31,868 bases of DNA from JABDGC01 sp964449835 (GCA_964449835.1 CAYVBZ010000022.1:1-31868); one strand, 5' to 3'; shown: positions 15,435-24,705, counted from the stretch's first letter. Translations and numbers: made by a program. Notes: a model not told the origin generated them from the letters alone.

Positions 15435-16428
15435 TCAAGACTCTAATCCAGCAGGGCCCCCGGTAAATTAAACCCGTATAGATTTGCGCGAGAACGGCGC
15501 CTGCAGTAAATTTTTCTTGGACCGCGTTTTCAGACAGTAGACCACCCGAAGCAATGATTGGAACTTTATTTTCTAAAAGTCGAGCTAGATCTTGAATCAC
15601 AGTGGTGGAAAGAGAGCAGAGCGGCCTTCCACTTAAGCCGCCTGTTTCTTTCGCGCTGGGCAGCTCGTTCATGCCCGGGCGTGTGATCGTCGTATTGGTT
15701 GCAATGACGCCGTCAATTTTTTCAGAAACCAAGGTTTCAGCGATTATTTTTAATTCATCAAAAGTTAAATCAGGCGCAATTTTAACGACCAAAGGCAGGT
15801 ATTTTTTTTCTTTGTCAAAAAAAAGAGCTTGTTCTTTTTTTAAGACGCGCAGGAGTTCGCCTAATAATTCGCCATGCTGTAAGTTTCGCAGCCCAGGTGT
15901 GTTTGGCGAAGAAATATTAATCGTGATATAACTTGCATAGGGCGCCACACGGCGAAAGCTGTAGAGGTAGTCATTGACTGCCTGCTCAAGCGGGGTATCA
16001 CGGTTCTTCCCAATATTCACACCCACAATGCCTTGAAAACGTTTTTTCCGTAGTCGCTCGACCAAATAGTCAACGCCTTTATTGTTAAAACCCAGCCGGT
16101 TGATGATCGCCTCCTGCTGAGACAAGCGGAAAAGCCGCGGACGTGGATTACCTTCCTGCGGCTTTGGCGTGACTGTGCCGACCTCGATAAAACCAAAACC
16201 CAGCGCAGCAAGAGCATCGATGTAATCCCCATTTTTATCGAAACCTGCAGCAAGGCCGATGGGGTTAGGAAAGGTCAAGCCTAGGACTTTGCGGGGAAGA
16301 GAAGGGGGGGAAGGAAAGAGTTTGGTAAGTCTGAGTGTATGTAAAAGATTTAAGCCATTTAAAGCTAGATAATGCGCTTTTTCAGGGTCAATACGGAACA
16401 GAATTGGTTTGATTAAGGCGTAACACAT
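15376..16428 (-). CDS. pyrD: Dihydroorotate dehydrogenase, class 2 (quinone)
   Basis: PyrD oxidises dihydroorotate to orotate, passing electrons through FMN to quinone at the inner membrane. The product is 350 residues. Class-2 features are the N-terminal membrane-association helix (YALIKPILFRIDPEKAHYLAL), GLAAGFDKNGDYIDAL, NRLGFNNKG, and NISSPNTPGLRNLQ with the catalytic serine. KIAPDL.FDEL, NTTITRPG and GGLSGRPL bind FMN and substrate. The usual end, AQIYTGLIYRGP, is followed by about 20 basic residues (KPRRQARLRDYDRNH) not expected for PyrD; these come from the 59 bp overlapping the convergent gene. It starts 15 nt after the UMP synthase stop, with AAGGA upstream, and is the last gene of the rne-UMPS-pyrD run. 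Confidence 0.95.
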   Translation of the reverse strand: MCYALIKPILFRIDPEKAHYLALNGLNLLHTLRLTKLFPSPPSLPRKVLGLTFPNPIGLAAGFDKNGDYIDALAALGFGFIEVGTVTPKPQEGNPRPRLFRLSQQEAIINRLGFNNKGVDYLVERLRKKRFQGIVGVNIGKNRDTPLEQAVNDYLYSFRRVAPYASYITINISSPNTPGLRNLQHGELLGELLRVLKKEQALFFDKEKKYLPLVVKIAPDLTFDELKIIAETLVSEKIDGVIATNTTITRPGMNELPSAKETGGLSGRPLCSLSTTVIQDLARLLENKVPIIASGGLLSENAVQEKFTAGAVLAQIYTGLIYRGPCWIRVLINCHKPRRQARLRDYDRNH

Positions 16429-16443
16429 ATAATGAAGTATTCC

Positions 16444-17838
16444 TTAGGAAGAGACTGACACCTCTCCCGCACTCTCCTCATAAGCCTCCCACCCCGCCGC
16501 GCGATATTGCTTGGCCTCTGCCAAGGGGTCCGTTGCCTTGATAATCCCCCGTCCTACAATAATCACATCACTCCCATGTTCCAAAATAGCCTGCTGCGGC
16601 GTCACATACTGCTGCCCCAAATTATCCCCTTCCGTAGAAAGATGGACGCCTGGCGTCATATAAATCCAATGTGGATCTGAAGAAAGTTTCTCCTGCGAAA
16701 TAAAACCCATGACAAACTCAGGAAATTGTTTGGCAATCGCGAGCGTTTTCTCCGTGTACTCCGGCGTCAGCAAATTATTCGCAGAACTCATTTGTGCAAG
16801 CAGCAGTAAACCTCGCTGCTTTTTTAAGCCAACCTCTGCCAAACTAGCAATCATACGCATGCCCGGCAAACTATGGGCATTGATGATATCAGCCCAGTCG
16901 GCGATATGATAAATGCCGCCCTGATATTGCATTTTGGCAGTATGGCCAATGTCAGCCAACTTACGATCTTCAAAAATTAAAAAACGATGCTTTTGCGAAA
17001 GCCTTTGCAATTCCACGGTGAGTTCTGGACTAAAATCGCTGATAATATCGATATGGGTCTTCAGAATACAAATTTCCGGTCCAAGACGGTCTGCAATTTG
17101 CAGCAAGTCTTTGCTGGTTGTGACATCGGCTGAAAGCGCTAGGTTGGTTTTTTTCTCATCCATCAAAAGAAATAAGCGCTTGGACAAAGCATTATTGCAA
17201 TAGCGGGCCCTTGCCGTATAAGTCAGTCGCTGATGAGAGGCCTGCGCCCCTTCGGCGAGCAGTTGGCTAATGATGAGGCGTTCTGCTTCACTAACCAGGG
17301 TTGAGTTGGACAAAACCTGCAGTACCTCAGTGAGAGTCAAGGCGGCGTGCATTGTATATTTCTTTTTATTCAAATTATCTTTACCGCCTTGCTCACGATC
17401 AATTAAAACAGCGACATCTCCAACTTTGAGACCTTCTTCTTCCAAGTCAGTTGCAGTTTCAATGATGCTGCCGCCGCTTGTCACCACATCTTCAATAATT
17501 AAACAACGTTGCCCGGGTTTAAAAACACCCTCAATTTTTTGCTTGGTCCCATAGGCTTTTTTCTCTTTTCGCCGTATGAGCATGGGAACACTATGCTGCA
17601 GCGACATACAAGTGGCGATCGGTAAGGCGGTATAGGGCACGCCGCAGATGGAATCAAAGTGACAGGTGCGAATCTTGTCCCAGAGTAAATTGGACATACT
17701 TCTCAAAAGCTCTGGATAGGAAATAACTTGTCGAAGATTCAAATAAATCGCAGAAGTTTGGCCACTTTTCAAAGTAAAGTGACCAAACTTAATGGCGCCA
17801 ATTTTGTAAAGCGTCGTGATCAGTTGACTGTTATCCAT
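16444..17838 (-). CDS. Bifunctional UMP synthase, eukaryote-like (OPRT-OMP decarboxylase fusion)
   Basis: The 464-residue product joins orotate phosphoribosyltransferase (1-205) to OMP decarboxylase (215-455), converting orotate to UMP. OPRT motifs: FTLKSGQTS, CGVPYTALPIAT, MLIRRKEKKAYGTK, and the PRPP loop LIIEDVVTSGGS (114-124). Decarboxylase motifs: LSADVT, KTHID (Lys260), FEDRKLADIG (Asp291, Lys293, Asp296), MTPGV, GDNLGQQY and IIVGRGI (426-432). Domain order and both halves follow the animal UMPS pattern closely rather than separate bacterial PyrE and PyrF: DREQGGKD, QYQGGIYHIADWADIINAH and GRGIIKATDPL are near-identical in kind to the human protein. The gene begins 2 nt after rne and 15 nt before pyrD. 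Acquisition from a eukaryote is my inference. No frameshift or missing catalytic residue is seen. Confidence 0.95.
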   Translation of the reverse strand: MDNSQLITTLYKIGAIKFGHFTLKSGQTSAIYLNLRQVISYPELLRSMSNLLWDKIRTCHFDSICGVPYTALPIATCMSLQHSVPMLIRRKEKKAYGTKQKIEGVFKPGQRCLIIEDVVTSGGSIIETATDLEEEGLKVGDVAVLIDREQGGKDNLNKKKYTMHAALTLTEVLQVLSNSTLVSEAERLIISQLLAEGAQASHQRLTYTARARYCNNALSKRLFLLMDEKKTNLALSADVTTSKDLLQIADRLGPEICILKTHIDIISDFSPELTVELQRLSQKHRFLIFEDRKLADIGHTAKMQYQGGIYHIADWADIINAHSLPGMRMIASLAEVGLKKQRGLLLLAQMSSANNLLTPEYTEKTLAIAKQFPEFVMGFISQEKLSSDPHWIYMTPGVHLSTEGDNLGQQYVTPQQAILEHGSDVIIVGRGIIKATDPLAEAKQYRAAGWEAYEESAGEVSVSS

Positions 17839-17840
17839 AA

Positions 17841-20159
17841 CTAGCTATTCCCTGATGTGTCGCCACCCTCATGATTGCCTTTATCCTCTGAAGTCGGCGT
17901 TTGTTTTTCGAGGCCCGAGCGCCGCATGGCCGCGGATTTTTTAGAAGGCTCATAGCGTCGACGAGATTGGCCGGGATAAAACCGCATTCTTTTCTCTGTT
18001 GAGCTGCTCCCACCGACACCTGTGTTTTCAGGGGCCGCCGTTTTTCTGTTTTCTGCGCCGGTATCTTGAGTCGCGACTTGCTCTGGTTTCGTAACATGTT
18101 GTTCTTGATGGTACTGTTGTTGCTGTTCGCGATGTTGATCAACGGTGTCTTTGTTTGCCGAAAGGTTTCGCTGTTCATCCCTTTTCGCGCTATGTCCCTT
18201 GTGCTCTTTCCGTTCATGATGCTGTGTTTCAGATGAAGAAGGTTCATTTGAAGGACGGCCTTCATAAGCGCGGCCATGTTGACGATGACGTCTATTCCCA
18301 CCGCGTCCACCTCGATGATGGCGATCACGATCACGATCTCCTCGGCGATGCGAATGCGGATGTGAACGCATGGGGCGGTGGTGCTTCCCTTTAAAAGTCT
18401 TTTTTTCTGTCGTCGCGCCGCTGCTGCTGCGGGCCTGTTCTTCTTCCTTTTCAAATAAGTAAGTAAAGAGCCGCTTTAGCAAACCACCTTGGCGCGGCCC
18501 TGGGGAAGGTTTGGTCACCGATGCGGCATAAGGTGTGACCGGCGTTGGGGCGGAAGTGGCCTGTGCGGCGGAACCTTTCATGGCAGGTTCTTGCACGGAC
18601 TTTTGGACGGCCACGGTGACATTGGTTTCAGTCTCGGATTCCAGCGTCAATTTATAGCTCGGCGTTTTGCTTTCGCTGGTGGCATCAGACTGACGTATAC
18701 GTTCCACATGATATTGGGGTGTGACCATATGTTGATTGGACACAATGATCACTGAAACGGACTGTCTTTTTTCAATGTCAATGATCGCTTGGCGCTTTTC
18801 ATTTAAAATGTAGGTTGCAATCTCAATAGGCAGAATAGCTCTTACCTGGGCCGTATTTTCTTTTAAGGCTTCTTCCTCAATTAAGCGGACCACGGAAAGC
18901 CCCAAGGATTCGATGCCGCGAATGCTGCCCTGCCCTTGACAACGGGGGCAGGTAATTTGACTTGATTCACCTAAAGAGGGACGTAACCTTTGGCGAGACA
19001 TCTCGAGGAGTCCAAAGCGTGAAATTCTGCCAATTTGGACCCGTGCCCGGTCAATACTGAGGGCCCGTTTTAGACGGTCCTCAACCTCTCGTTGATTGCG
19101 AATGGAGGTCATATCGATAAAATCAATGACAATCAAGCCACCCATGTCGCGTAGGCGTAATTGCCGTGCAATTTCATCGGCCGCTTCAAGATTGGTATTA
19201 AGAGCGGTTTCTTCAATGTCGCCGCCTTTGGTCGCTTTAGAGGAGTTGATGTCAATCGCGATCATGGCTTCGGTGCGGTCGATCACAACGGCGCCGCCGG
19301 AGGGGAGCCTGACTTCCCGTTGGAAGGCGGATTCAATTTGACTTTCAATTTGAAACCGTGTGAATAAAGGCGTTGCGTCGCTATAGGGTTTAACGCGATT
19401 AATAAAGTCGGGCCGGATGAGTTTCAGGTGCGTCAAGGCTTGTTCGTAGACGACTTGATCATCGATTAAAATTTCTTCAATGTCCTTGCGGAGGTAGTCG
19501 CGAATTGTACGAATGACCGCGTTGCCTTCTTGATAAATGAGGAAGGGAGCGGAACGGCCGCTTGAAAAAGATTGAATTGTTTCCCATTGGCGCAGAAGAA
19601 TGTCGAGGTCCCATTGCAGCTCTTCCAAATTTCTGCCGCTGCCGGCAGTCCGGAGAATAACCCCCATGCCATCCGGTACGCGTAGCTGGGACAGAACTTC
19701 ATGAGACTGGTTCCGTTCCTCATCATCGATGCGACGAGAAATGCCGCCGGCGCGTGGATTATTGGGCATTAAGACTAAATAGCAGCCTGGCAGAGAAATG
19801 AAGGTGGTGAGCGCTGCCCCTTTTAAATCTCGCTCTTCTTTTTTGACTTGCAGAATGAGTTCCTGGTTTTCTTCAAGGACCTCATGGATACTGGGCCGTC
19901 TTCCGGAATCGGAATAGCTGCTTTTGAAGCAGGGGCGGGCAATTTCTTTCAGAGGTAAAAATCCGTGGCGTCCTTCGCCATAATCGACAAAGGCTGCTTC
20001 TAGGCTAGGCTCAATACGGGTAATACGTCCTTGGTAGATATTGGATTGTTTTTGTTCGCGCGTCGTGGATTCAATAATCAAATCTTCGAGATATTGTCCT
20101 CTAGCTACTGCAATCCGTAATTCTTCTTCGTGTATTGCGTTAATTAAAATTCTTTTCAT
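17841..20159 (-). CDS. rne: Ribonuclease E
   Basis: RNase E is the membrane-attached endonuclease that starts mRNA decay and matures rRNA and tRNA. The product is 772 residues, shorter than E. coli (about 1060) mainly in the C-terminal scaffold. The catalytic half is complete: MKRILINA start, S1 domain (NIYQGRITRIEPSLEAAFVDYG), DRTEAMIAIDINS and GGLIVIDFIDM with the metal-binding Asp residues, and the zinc-link CPRCQGQG near residue 404. GLLKRLFTYLF (about 556-568) is a likely membrane-targeting amphipathic helix. An Arg/His/Gly-rich stretch (HSHRRGDRDRDRHHRGGRGG) is probably RNA-binding, and the Gln/His-rich remainder is unstructured. The minus-strand leader is long (see 20221-20346), as expected for an autoregulated rne. 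Confidence 0.97.
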   Translation of the reverse strand: MKRILINAIHEEELRIAVARGQYLEDLIIESTTREQKQSNIYQGRITRIEPSLEAAFVDYGEGRHGFLPLKEIARPCFKSSYSDSGRRPSIHEVLEENQELILQVKKEERDLKGAALTTFISLPGCYLVLMPNNPRAGGISRRIDDEERNQSHEVLSQLRVPDGMGVILRTAGSGRNLEELQWDLDILLRQWETIQSFSSGRSAPFLIYQEGNAVIRTIRDYLRKDIEEILIDDQVVYEQALTHLKLIRPDFINRVKPYSDATPLFTRFQIESQIESAFQREVRLPSGGAVVIDRTEAMIAIDINSSKATKGGDIEETALNTNLEAADEIARQLRLRDMGGLIVIDFIDMTSIRNQREVEDRLKRALSIDRARVQIGRISRFGLLEMSRQRLRPSLGESSQITCPRCQGQGSIRGIESLGLSVVRLIEEEALKENTAQVRAILPIEIATYILNEKRQAIIDIEKRQSVSVIIVSNQHMVTPQYHVERIRQSDATSESKTPSYKLTLESETETNVTVAVQKSVQEPAMKGSAAQATSAPTPVTPYAASVTKPSPGPRQGGLLKRLFTYLFEKEEEQARSSSGATTEKKTFKGKHHRPMRSHPHSHRRGDRDRDRHHRGGRGGNRRHRQHGRAYEGRPSNEPSSSETQHHERKEHKGHSAKRDEQRNLSANKDTVDQHREQQQQYHQEQHVTKPEQVATQDTGAENRKTAAPENTGVGGSSSTEKRMRFYPGQSRRRYEPSKKSAAMRRSGLEKQTPTSEDKGNHEGGDTSGNS

Positions 20160-20220
20160 CTTTCTATCCTTTTTACAATGCTCGTGGCAGATGCAAGGAT
20201 AGATGTAAAGAGTCTGGCTT

Positions 20221-20346
20221 CTATGGTTTTAGAAGCGGTGTTAAGGTTTTAATAGCCATCATGTTAATTCGGGCACTCCTTAAATAGACATAATTTCTTG
20301 GCTTTTCCTTTATTGACGCTGCTTTTTGTGCGGCGGTCAATCTCAT
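20221..20346 (-). CDS. Candidate 41-residue leader ORF upstream of rne
   Basis: On the minus strand an ATG at 20346 opens 41 codons starting MRLTAAQKAASIKEKPRNY and ending at TAG (20221-20223), 61 nt before the rne ATG. AAGGA lies 6 nt before the ATG, a better ribosome site than many genes here have. The peptide is basic with no membrane segment or family I know. It could be a real small protein, a leader ORF influencing rne translation or decay, or chance. It lies in the same orientation within the probable rne leader. Confidence 0.35.
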   Translation of the reverse strand: MRLTAAQKAASIKEKPRNYVYLRSARINMMAIKTLTPLLKP

Positions 20347-20625
20347 GTGAATTCCTTAACCATCTTATTCAGCAAATAATGGCTCTCTACATCGTTATAG
20401 CACTGCTCTTTTTTCTTTCGAGCGTTAATTAAATTCATCTAATAGTCTTTGAACCGCCGGTCTAGATGGGGGAAGGATAAGTCTTTGAAAAAATGTCCTT
20501 TCCCACAGCATGTAAGACTACTTAGTTCCGGTCTGTAACTTCTCTTCAGGTTTTATCCTGGCCATTAAAGTCACCCATTTAGGAATATAACAATAATTTA
20601 CAACTTGATCAATAAGGTACTTATC
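20347..20625. other. Divergent intergenic region between rne and rluC
   Basis: This region must hold the promoters for rne (minus) and rluC (plus). I see only weak -10-like boxes such as TATAAC at 20585 and no clear -35 pairs, tRNA or terminator. A small inverted repeat CAGG-TTTTAT-CCTG lies at 20547-20560. Together with the 60 nt before rne, the non-coding span is more than 400 nt. Confidence 0.4.
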
Positions 20626-21603
20626 ATGTACAACACAAACATGAAACAAAAACCATTGAATCAAAAGGCGGCGAAACGCGCCGAAGTAAGCTATTTAACT
20701 GTGGATTCTGCTTTTGCTGGGCAGCGCATTGATAATTTTTTGATAACAAGACTCAAAGGTGTCCCCAAAAGCCGCATTTATCGCATGCTGCGGGGAGAAG
20801 TGAGGGTCAATAAAAAACGAGTGGAACCTTCTTATCGTTTACAGGAAAAAGATAGTATTCGAATTCCACCTGTGCAGATGGGGGAAAAAGCCGCTATCAT
20901 TCCAGCCAGTGAGAAAACGCAGGCTTTCTTAGGAAGCCGCATCTTGTACGAAGATGAGCAGCTTTTGATTATCAATAAACCCTCAGGAATGTCCGTGCAT
21001 GGCGGTTCAACAGTCAGAGTCGGTGTCATTGAGGCACTGCGTGCAAAATATCCCCGTTTACCTCAACTTGAGTTGGCCCATCGTTTGGATGCAGACACCT
21101 CAGGCTGTTTAATTTTGGCAAAAAAGCGTTCTGTTCTCCGCGAATTACATACGCTTTTGCGCGAAGGGCAGGTTAGAAAAATCTATTGGGCCTTAACCCG
21201 AGGCCAGTGGAAACCCGCAGAACGGCGGATTGAAGCGCCACTGCAAAAATACCATTTAAAAGGGGGAGAGCGCATTGTAAGAGTGCATCCTGAAGGAAAG
21301 GCCTCGCTTTCGGTCTTTCGTCCACTTGAGTTTTATAATCAAGCGACCTTGGTGGAGGTCCATCTTTATACTGGCAGGACCCATCAAATTCGCGTGCATG
21401 CACAATATGCTGAGCATCCCATTGCCGGTGATGAGCGTTATGGCGATGAGGCGTTTAATCAAAAAATGCAGAAACAGGGTTTAAAAAGATTGTTTTTGCA
21501 TGCAAAATCAATTGAATTTACACTTTCGGGCCGAGGGAAGCCTATTTATGTGGAAGCTCCCCTGGATGAGGATTTACAGGAAGTATTAAAGAATTTGGAA
21601 TAG
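20626..21603 (+). CDS. rluC: 23S rRNA pseudouridine synthase RluC
   Basis: RluC converts uridines of 23S rRNA (955, 2504 and 2580 in E. coli) to pseudouridine. The protein is 325 residues from ATG 20626, chosen because TAAGG lies 8 nt upstream; TTG 20605 is also in frame but less likely. An N-terminal S4 RNA-binding domain (QRIDNFLITRLKGVPKSRIYRMLRGEVRVN) precedes the RluA-family catalytic domain with HRLDADTSGCLILAK, which contains the nucleophile Asp, and GRTHQIRVHAQY. Position beside a divergent rne is the classical gammaproteobacterial arrangement. RluD-type specificity is less likely given that context. Confidence 0.93.
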   Translation: MYNTNMKQKPLNQKAAKRAEVSYLTVDSAFAGQRIDNFLITRLKGVPKSRIYRMLRGEVRVNKKRVEPSYRLQEKDSIRIPPVQMGEKAAIIPASEKTQAFLGSRILYEDEQLLIINKPSGMSVHGGSTVRVGVIEALRAKYPRLPQLELAHRLDADTSGCLILAKKRSVLRELHTLLREGQVRKIYWALTRGQWKPAERRIEAPLQKYHLKGGERIVRVHPEGKASLSVFRPLEFYNQATLVEVHLYTGRTHQIRVHAQYAEHPIAGDERYGDEAFNQKMQKQGLKRLFLHAKSIEFTLSGRGKPIYVEAPLDEDLQEVLKNLE

Positions 21604-21612
21604 GAAAAAACG

Positions 21613-22026
21613 ATGAAAGACACCAACCTCAAAAAAGCGGGCCTTAAAGTGACTCTTCCCAGGCTCAAAATTCTGCAAATCCTTGAGGATGCGAAAGAAC
21701 GTCATTTGAGTGCTGAAGATGTTTACCGTATTTTAACCCAGGCAGGCGAAGAGATTGGTTTGGCCACGGTTTACCGTGTGCTCACGCAGTTTCAAGAGGC
21801 CGGTTTGGTTATTCGCCATAATTTTGAAGAAGAGCATGCGGTTTTTGAGCTGGACCATGGAGAGCATCATGATCATTTGGTCTGTGTGAAATGCGGACGG
21901 GTGGATGAGTTTATTGATCCTATTATTGAAAAGCGGCTAAATGATGTGGTCAAGGAAACGGGGTTTAGTATTACGGACCATAGTTTAAATGTTTATGGAA
22001 TTTGCGTGGGGTGTCAGAAGAAGTAA
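21613..22026 (+). CDS. fur: Ferric uptake regulator Fur
   Basis: Fur represses iron-uptake genes when loaded with ferrous iron. The product is 137 residues. The winged-helix N-terminus includes KVTLPRLKILQIL and HLSAEDVYRIL.Q..EEIGLATVYRVL. The dimerisation and metal domain has EEEHAVFELDHGEHHDHLVCVKCGRVDEF, with the His cluster and the first CxxC, and a second C..C pair at the end (ICVGC). It starts 9 nt after rluC, with AGGA upstream, so the two are probably cotranscribed. It converges with recN. No Fur box is visible in the 9-nt gap. Zur or PerR is less likely because the sequence follows the Fur consensus. Confidence 0.94.
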   Translation: MKDTNLKKAGLKVTLPRLKILQILEDAKERHLSAEDVYRILTQAGEEIGLATVYRVLTQFQEAGLVIRHNFEEEHAVFELDHGEHHDHLVCVKCGRVDEFIDPIIEKRLNDVVKETGFSITDHSLNVYGICVGCQKK

Positions 22027-22053
22027 AGGACTTGTTGCATTGAGACCTCCCCC

Positions 22054-23727
22054 CTAAACCACCCCCGCCAACATTTCCTCCGCATGCTTCAAGGTCGTCT
22101 GTGTAATCTGCACGCCGCCCAGCATCCGGGCAATTTCTTGAATTTTGGCAGCCAAACTTAAAGGCTGAATCCGTGTCATGGTCTGATCTTTCTTCTCAAT
22201 CTTCTCCACCGAAATATGCTGGTTCCCATAAGCTGCCACCTGCGGCAAATGCGTAATACAAAGTACTTGATGCGTTTTACCCAAACGCCGAATTAAACGT
22301 CCCACCAATTCTGCCGTCCCCCCGCCAATGCCGACGTCCACCTCATCAAAAATCAAAGTAGGAATAGTATGCTGTTCTGCCGTCGCAAGATGAATGGCAA
22401 GACTAATCCGCGAAAGCTCCCCGCCCGAAGCGATTTTGGCCAAAGGATGAAAAGCGGCCCCACGATTTGTTTTAACCATGAAAATGACCTTTTCCAACCC
22501 CTGAGGGGAAACCTCCCCCTCGTCCTCCTGTTGCAGTTGAATTTGAAATTCTGCATGCGGCAAGGCCAAAGATTGAATCGTTTGGGTAATTTCTTTCGCG
22601 AGTTTTTTTCCGGCTTTTTGCCGTTTTTCACTGAGTTGCTTGGCTAGACCTTCATATTCCTGCAACAGTTCATTTTGTTTTTGTCTCAATTTAGCCAAGA
22701 CCTGGTCATTGTTTTCGAGGGCATTCAATTCAAGTGTGATTTTTTGGATGAGCGCAGGGAGTTCATTCGGCGTTATTTTATATTTTCGGGCAGAGTCATG
22801 AAGGGTCTGCATGCGTTGCTCGACCCATTGCAGTCTTTCTGGATTTAAATCGAGTGTATCCAAATAGTGATGGATTTCATTCGCGGTATCATCCAGTTGA
22901 ATTGCCGCAGTATTGACTGCGGCCGCCCAGGCAGCAATCTTTGGACTGACTTCCCGGACAGCTTCCAAAGCTTTGAGAATACGATGTAAAAGCACCAAAA
23001 TATTTTTTTCCTCTTGCAGCGAAAGCTCCTCCAATGCTTGGGTGAGATTTTGTAGCAAGCTATCGGCATGCGCCAGTTGCTGATGTTCAGCTTCAAGAGA
23101 GGACCACTCATTCGGTTGCATTTGCAAGGTTTCCAGCTCATTCAGCTGATAGCGTAAAAAGTCACGCCGTTCATCGCGCAGTTGCGTAGAGGTTTGATTG
23201 CTTTGAATGGTCTGGGCGAGCTTACGGTATTCTTCCGCGCGTTGCTGAACGTTTTTTGCAAGTTCCAGATAATTGCCAAAGCGGTCCAAAAGCTCGCGTT
23301 GTTTTTCTGCTTGAAGCAGAGATTGGTGTTCATGCTGCCCATGTAGGTCAATTAAAGCAGTGCTAAATTCCCGCAGGACCGGCAAGGTGACGGGTAAATC
23401 ATTGAGATAGCTTCGGGAGCGGCCATCGCGGAAGACGGTGCGACGGATGATGCATTCCTGTGTCCTTATATCAAAATCGCTGTTTTTAAGGGCCCCGGGT
23501 AAACTTTTAAATCCGCTTAGATCAAAGCAGAGGCGAAGGTCCATTTTCTCTTGATTGGCGCGAATAAGTTGCGGCGAGGCCCGCCCGCCAAGCCCGAGCT
23601 CAATGGCGTCAATTAAAATAGATTTTCCTGCCCCCGTTTCACCTGTGATGACCGTCGTGCCGCCTGAAAGATCGAGATGGACTTCTTCGATGGTGGCGAG
23701 GTTGGTGATATGTACTTGGGTCAACAT
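22054..23727 (-). CDS. recN: DNA repair protein RecN
   Basis: RecN is an SMC-like ATPase acting early in recombinational repair of double-strand breaks. The product is 557 residues, normal for the family. Walker A is GETGAGKSILIDAIELGLGG near residues 29-48. The middle is a long coiled coil rich in Leu, Gln and Glu. The ABC signature is KIASGGELSRISLAIHLA and Walker B is TLIFDEVDVGIGG, followed by the H-loop CITHLPQVAAYGNQH. The start has GGGAAGAG upstream. It begins 12 nt after nadK on the same strand, a nadK-recN order common in gammaproteobacteria. No LexA box was seen because its promoter would lie upstream of nadK. Confidence 0.96.
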   Translation of the reverse strand: MLTQVHITNLATIEEVHLDLSGGTTVITGETGAGKSILIDAIELGLGGRASPQLIRANQEKMDLRLCFDLSGFKSLPGALKNSDFDIRTQECIIRRTVFRDGRSRSYLNDLPVTLPVLREFSTALIDLHGQHEHQSLLQAEKQRELLDRFGNYLELAKNVQQRAEEYRKLAQTIQSNQTSTQLRDERRDFLRYQLNELETLQMQPNEWSSLEAEHQQLAHADSLLQNLTQALEELSLQEEKNILVLLHRILKALEAVREVSPKIAAWAAAVNTAAIQLDDTANEIHHYLDTLDLNPERLQWVEQRMQTLHDSARKYKITPNELPALIQKITLELNALENNDQVLAKLRQKQNELLQEYEGLAKQLSEKRQKAGKKLAKEITQTIQSLALPHAEFQIQLQQEDEGEVSPQGLEKVIFMVKTNRGAAFHPLAKIASGGELSRISLAIHLATAEQHTIPTLIFDEVDVGIGGGTAELVGRLIRRLGKTHQVLCITHLPQVAAYGNQHISVEKIEKKDQTMTRIQPLSLAAKIQEIARMLGGVQITQTTLKHAEEMLAGVV

Positions 23728-23739
23728 AGATCTCTTCCC

Positions 23740-24639
23740 TTAGTCGGCGTATTGTAGTTTATGTCCCCAATGCAATTTGCTTCTTAAAGTCTCGTAATAA
23801 TCATAATCTTCAGGGTGGACCAAATGAAGTTTTTTGGCGTTCTTTTTAATGTGAATATGACTGCCTGGCGGCATGTTGATATAGGTTTGTCCATCGCAGG
23901 CCAGACGAGGAGAGGTCGTGTTATTGGGTGTGATGATGAGCTGGATCTCTTGGTGCCCGCCAATGACTAAAGGACGAACGCTGAGTGTATGCGGGAACAT
24001 TGACACTAAAACCATGGCATCCAAGCCGGGATGCAAAATAGGACCTCCTCCTGAAAGAGCATAGGCTGTCGAGCCGGTAGGCGTCGCAATAATCAGGCCG
24101 TCGGAACGTTGGCTGGAAACAAAACGTTGATCAATAAAAACTTCAAACTCCAACATATGAGGATTGGCATCTGGAATAAGTGCAAATTCATTGAGCGCGA
24201 GGCCCTGGCCAGTTGAAGGATTGAGGGGTTGGCCATGCAAGACAATGTCCGCTGTTAATAGGAACCGTTTCTCCAGGATAAAGTGACCTTCTAAGATAGC
24301 TTTAATTTTGCTTAATTCAGTTGGATGGATATCAGTCAGAAAGCCAAGACTGCCCCGGTTCACACCCAAAACAGGTACCTCATCGTGAACCAGCGTGTGC
24401 GCCGCATTCAACAGACTGCCATCACCCCCGACAACGATCACTAAATCACATTTTTTGCCCAGTTGTTCCCGGCTGAGGGTGGAGAGAGAAATGTCCTTTA
24501 AAGGAGCTGCGGTTTCTGCGTCGACGAGCGTTTTTTTACCTAAATGATGAAGGTAATCAATAAGCGTTTTAAGGGTCTCTTTGACCCCCGGATTCGCAAC
24601 TCTTCCAATGATGCCGATGGTATGCATGGCTTTTGACAT
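23740..24639 (-). CDS. nadK: NAD kinase
   Basis: NadK phosphorylates NAD to NADP using ATP. The product is 299 residues, close to the usual 292. It has the GGDG motif (VIVVGGDGSLLNAAH), NRGSLGFLTDI, and RSDGLIIATPTGSTAYALSGGGPI, the conserved substrate-binding region. The start could be ATG 24639 or the Met four codons later (MHTIGIIG), which fits family N-termini slightly better; both have weak ribosome sites. It heads a nadK-recN operon and is divergent from hrcA across 81 bp, an arrangement also known from other gammaproteobacteria. Confidence 0.95.
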   Translation of the reverse strand: MSKAMHTIGIIGRVANPGVKETLKTLIDYLHHLGKKTLVDAETAAPLKDISLSTLSREQLGKKCDLVIVVGGDGSLLNAAHTLVHDEVPVLGVNRGSLGFLTDIHPTELSKIKAILEGHFILEKRFLLTADIVLHGQPLNPSTGQGLALNEFALIPDANPHMLEFEVFIDQRFVSSQRSDGLIIATPTGSTAYALSGGGPILHPGLDAMVLVSMFPHTLSVRPLVIGGHQEIQLIITPNNTTSPRLACDGQTYINMPPGSHIHIKKNAKKLHLVHPEDYDYYETLRSKLHWGHKLQYAD

Positions 24640-24705
24640 AAATTTATAGTCTCTTTCGGATATCTCAACCTATTGTGACATTGTATACCGAATGAGGCAA
24701 AACTT

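Noticed and set aside
17831..18454. 207-residue minus-strand ORF overlapping the 3' part of rne
   Set aside because: It is an alternative frame of the low-complexity Arg/His/Gln-rich RNase E tail; its composition is a by-product of that bias and the rne frame is clearly coding.
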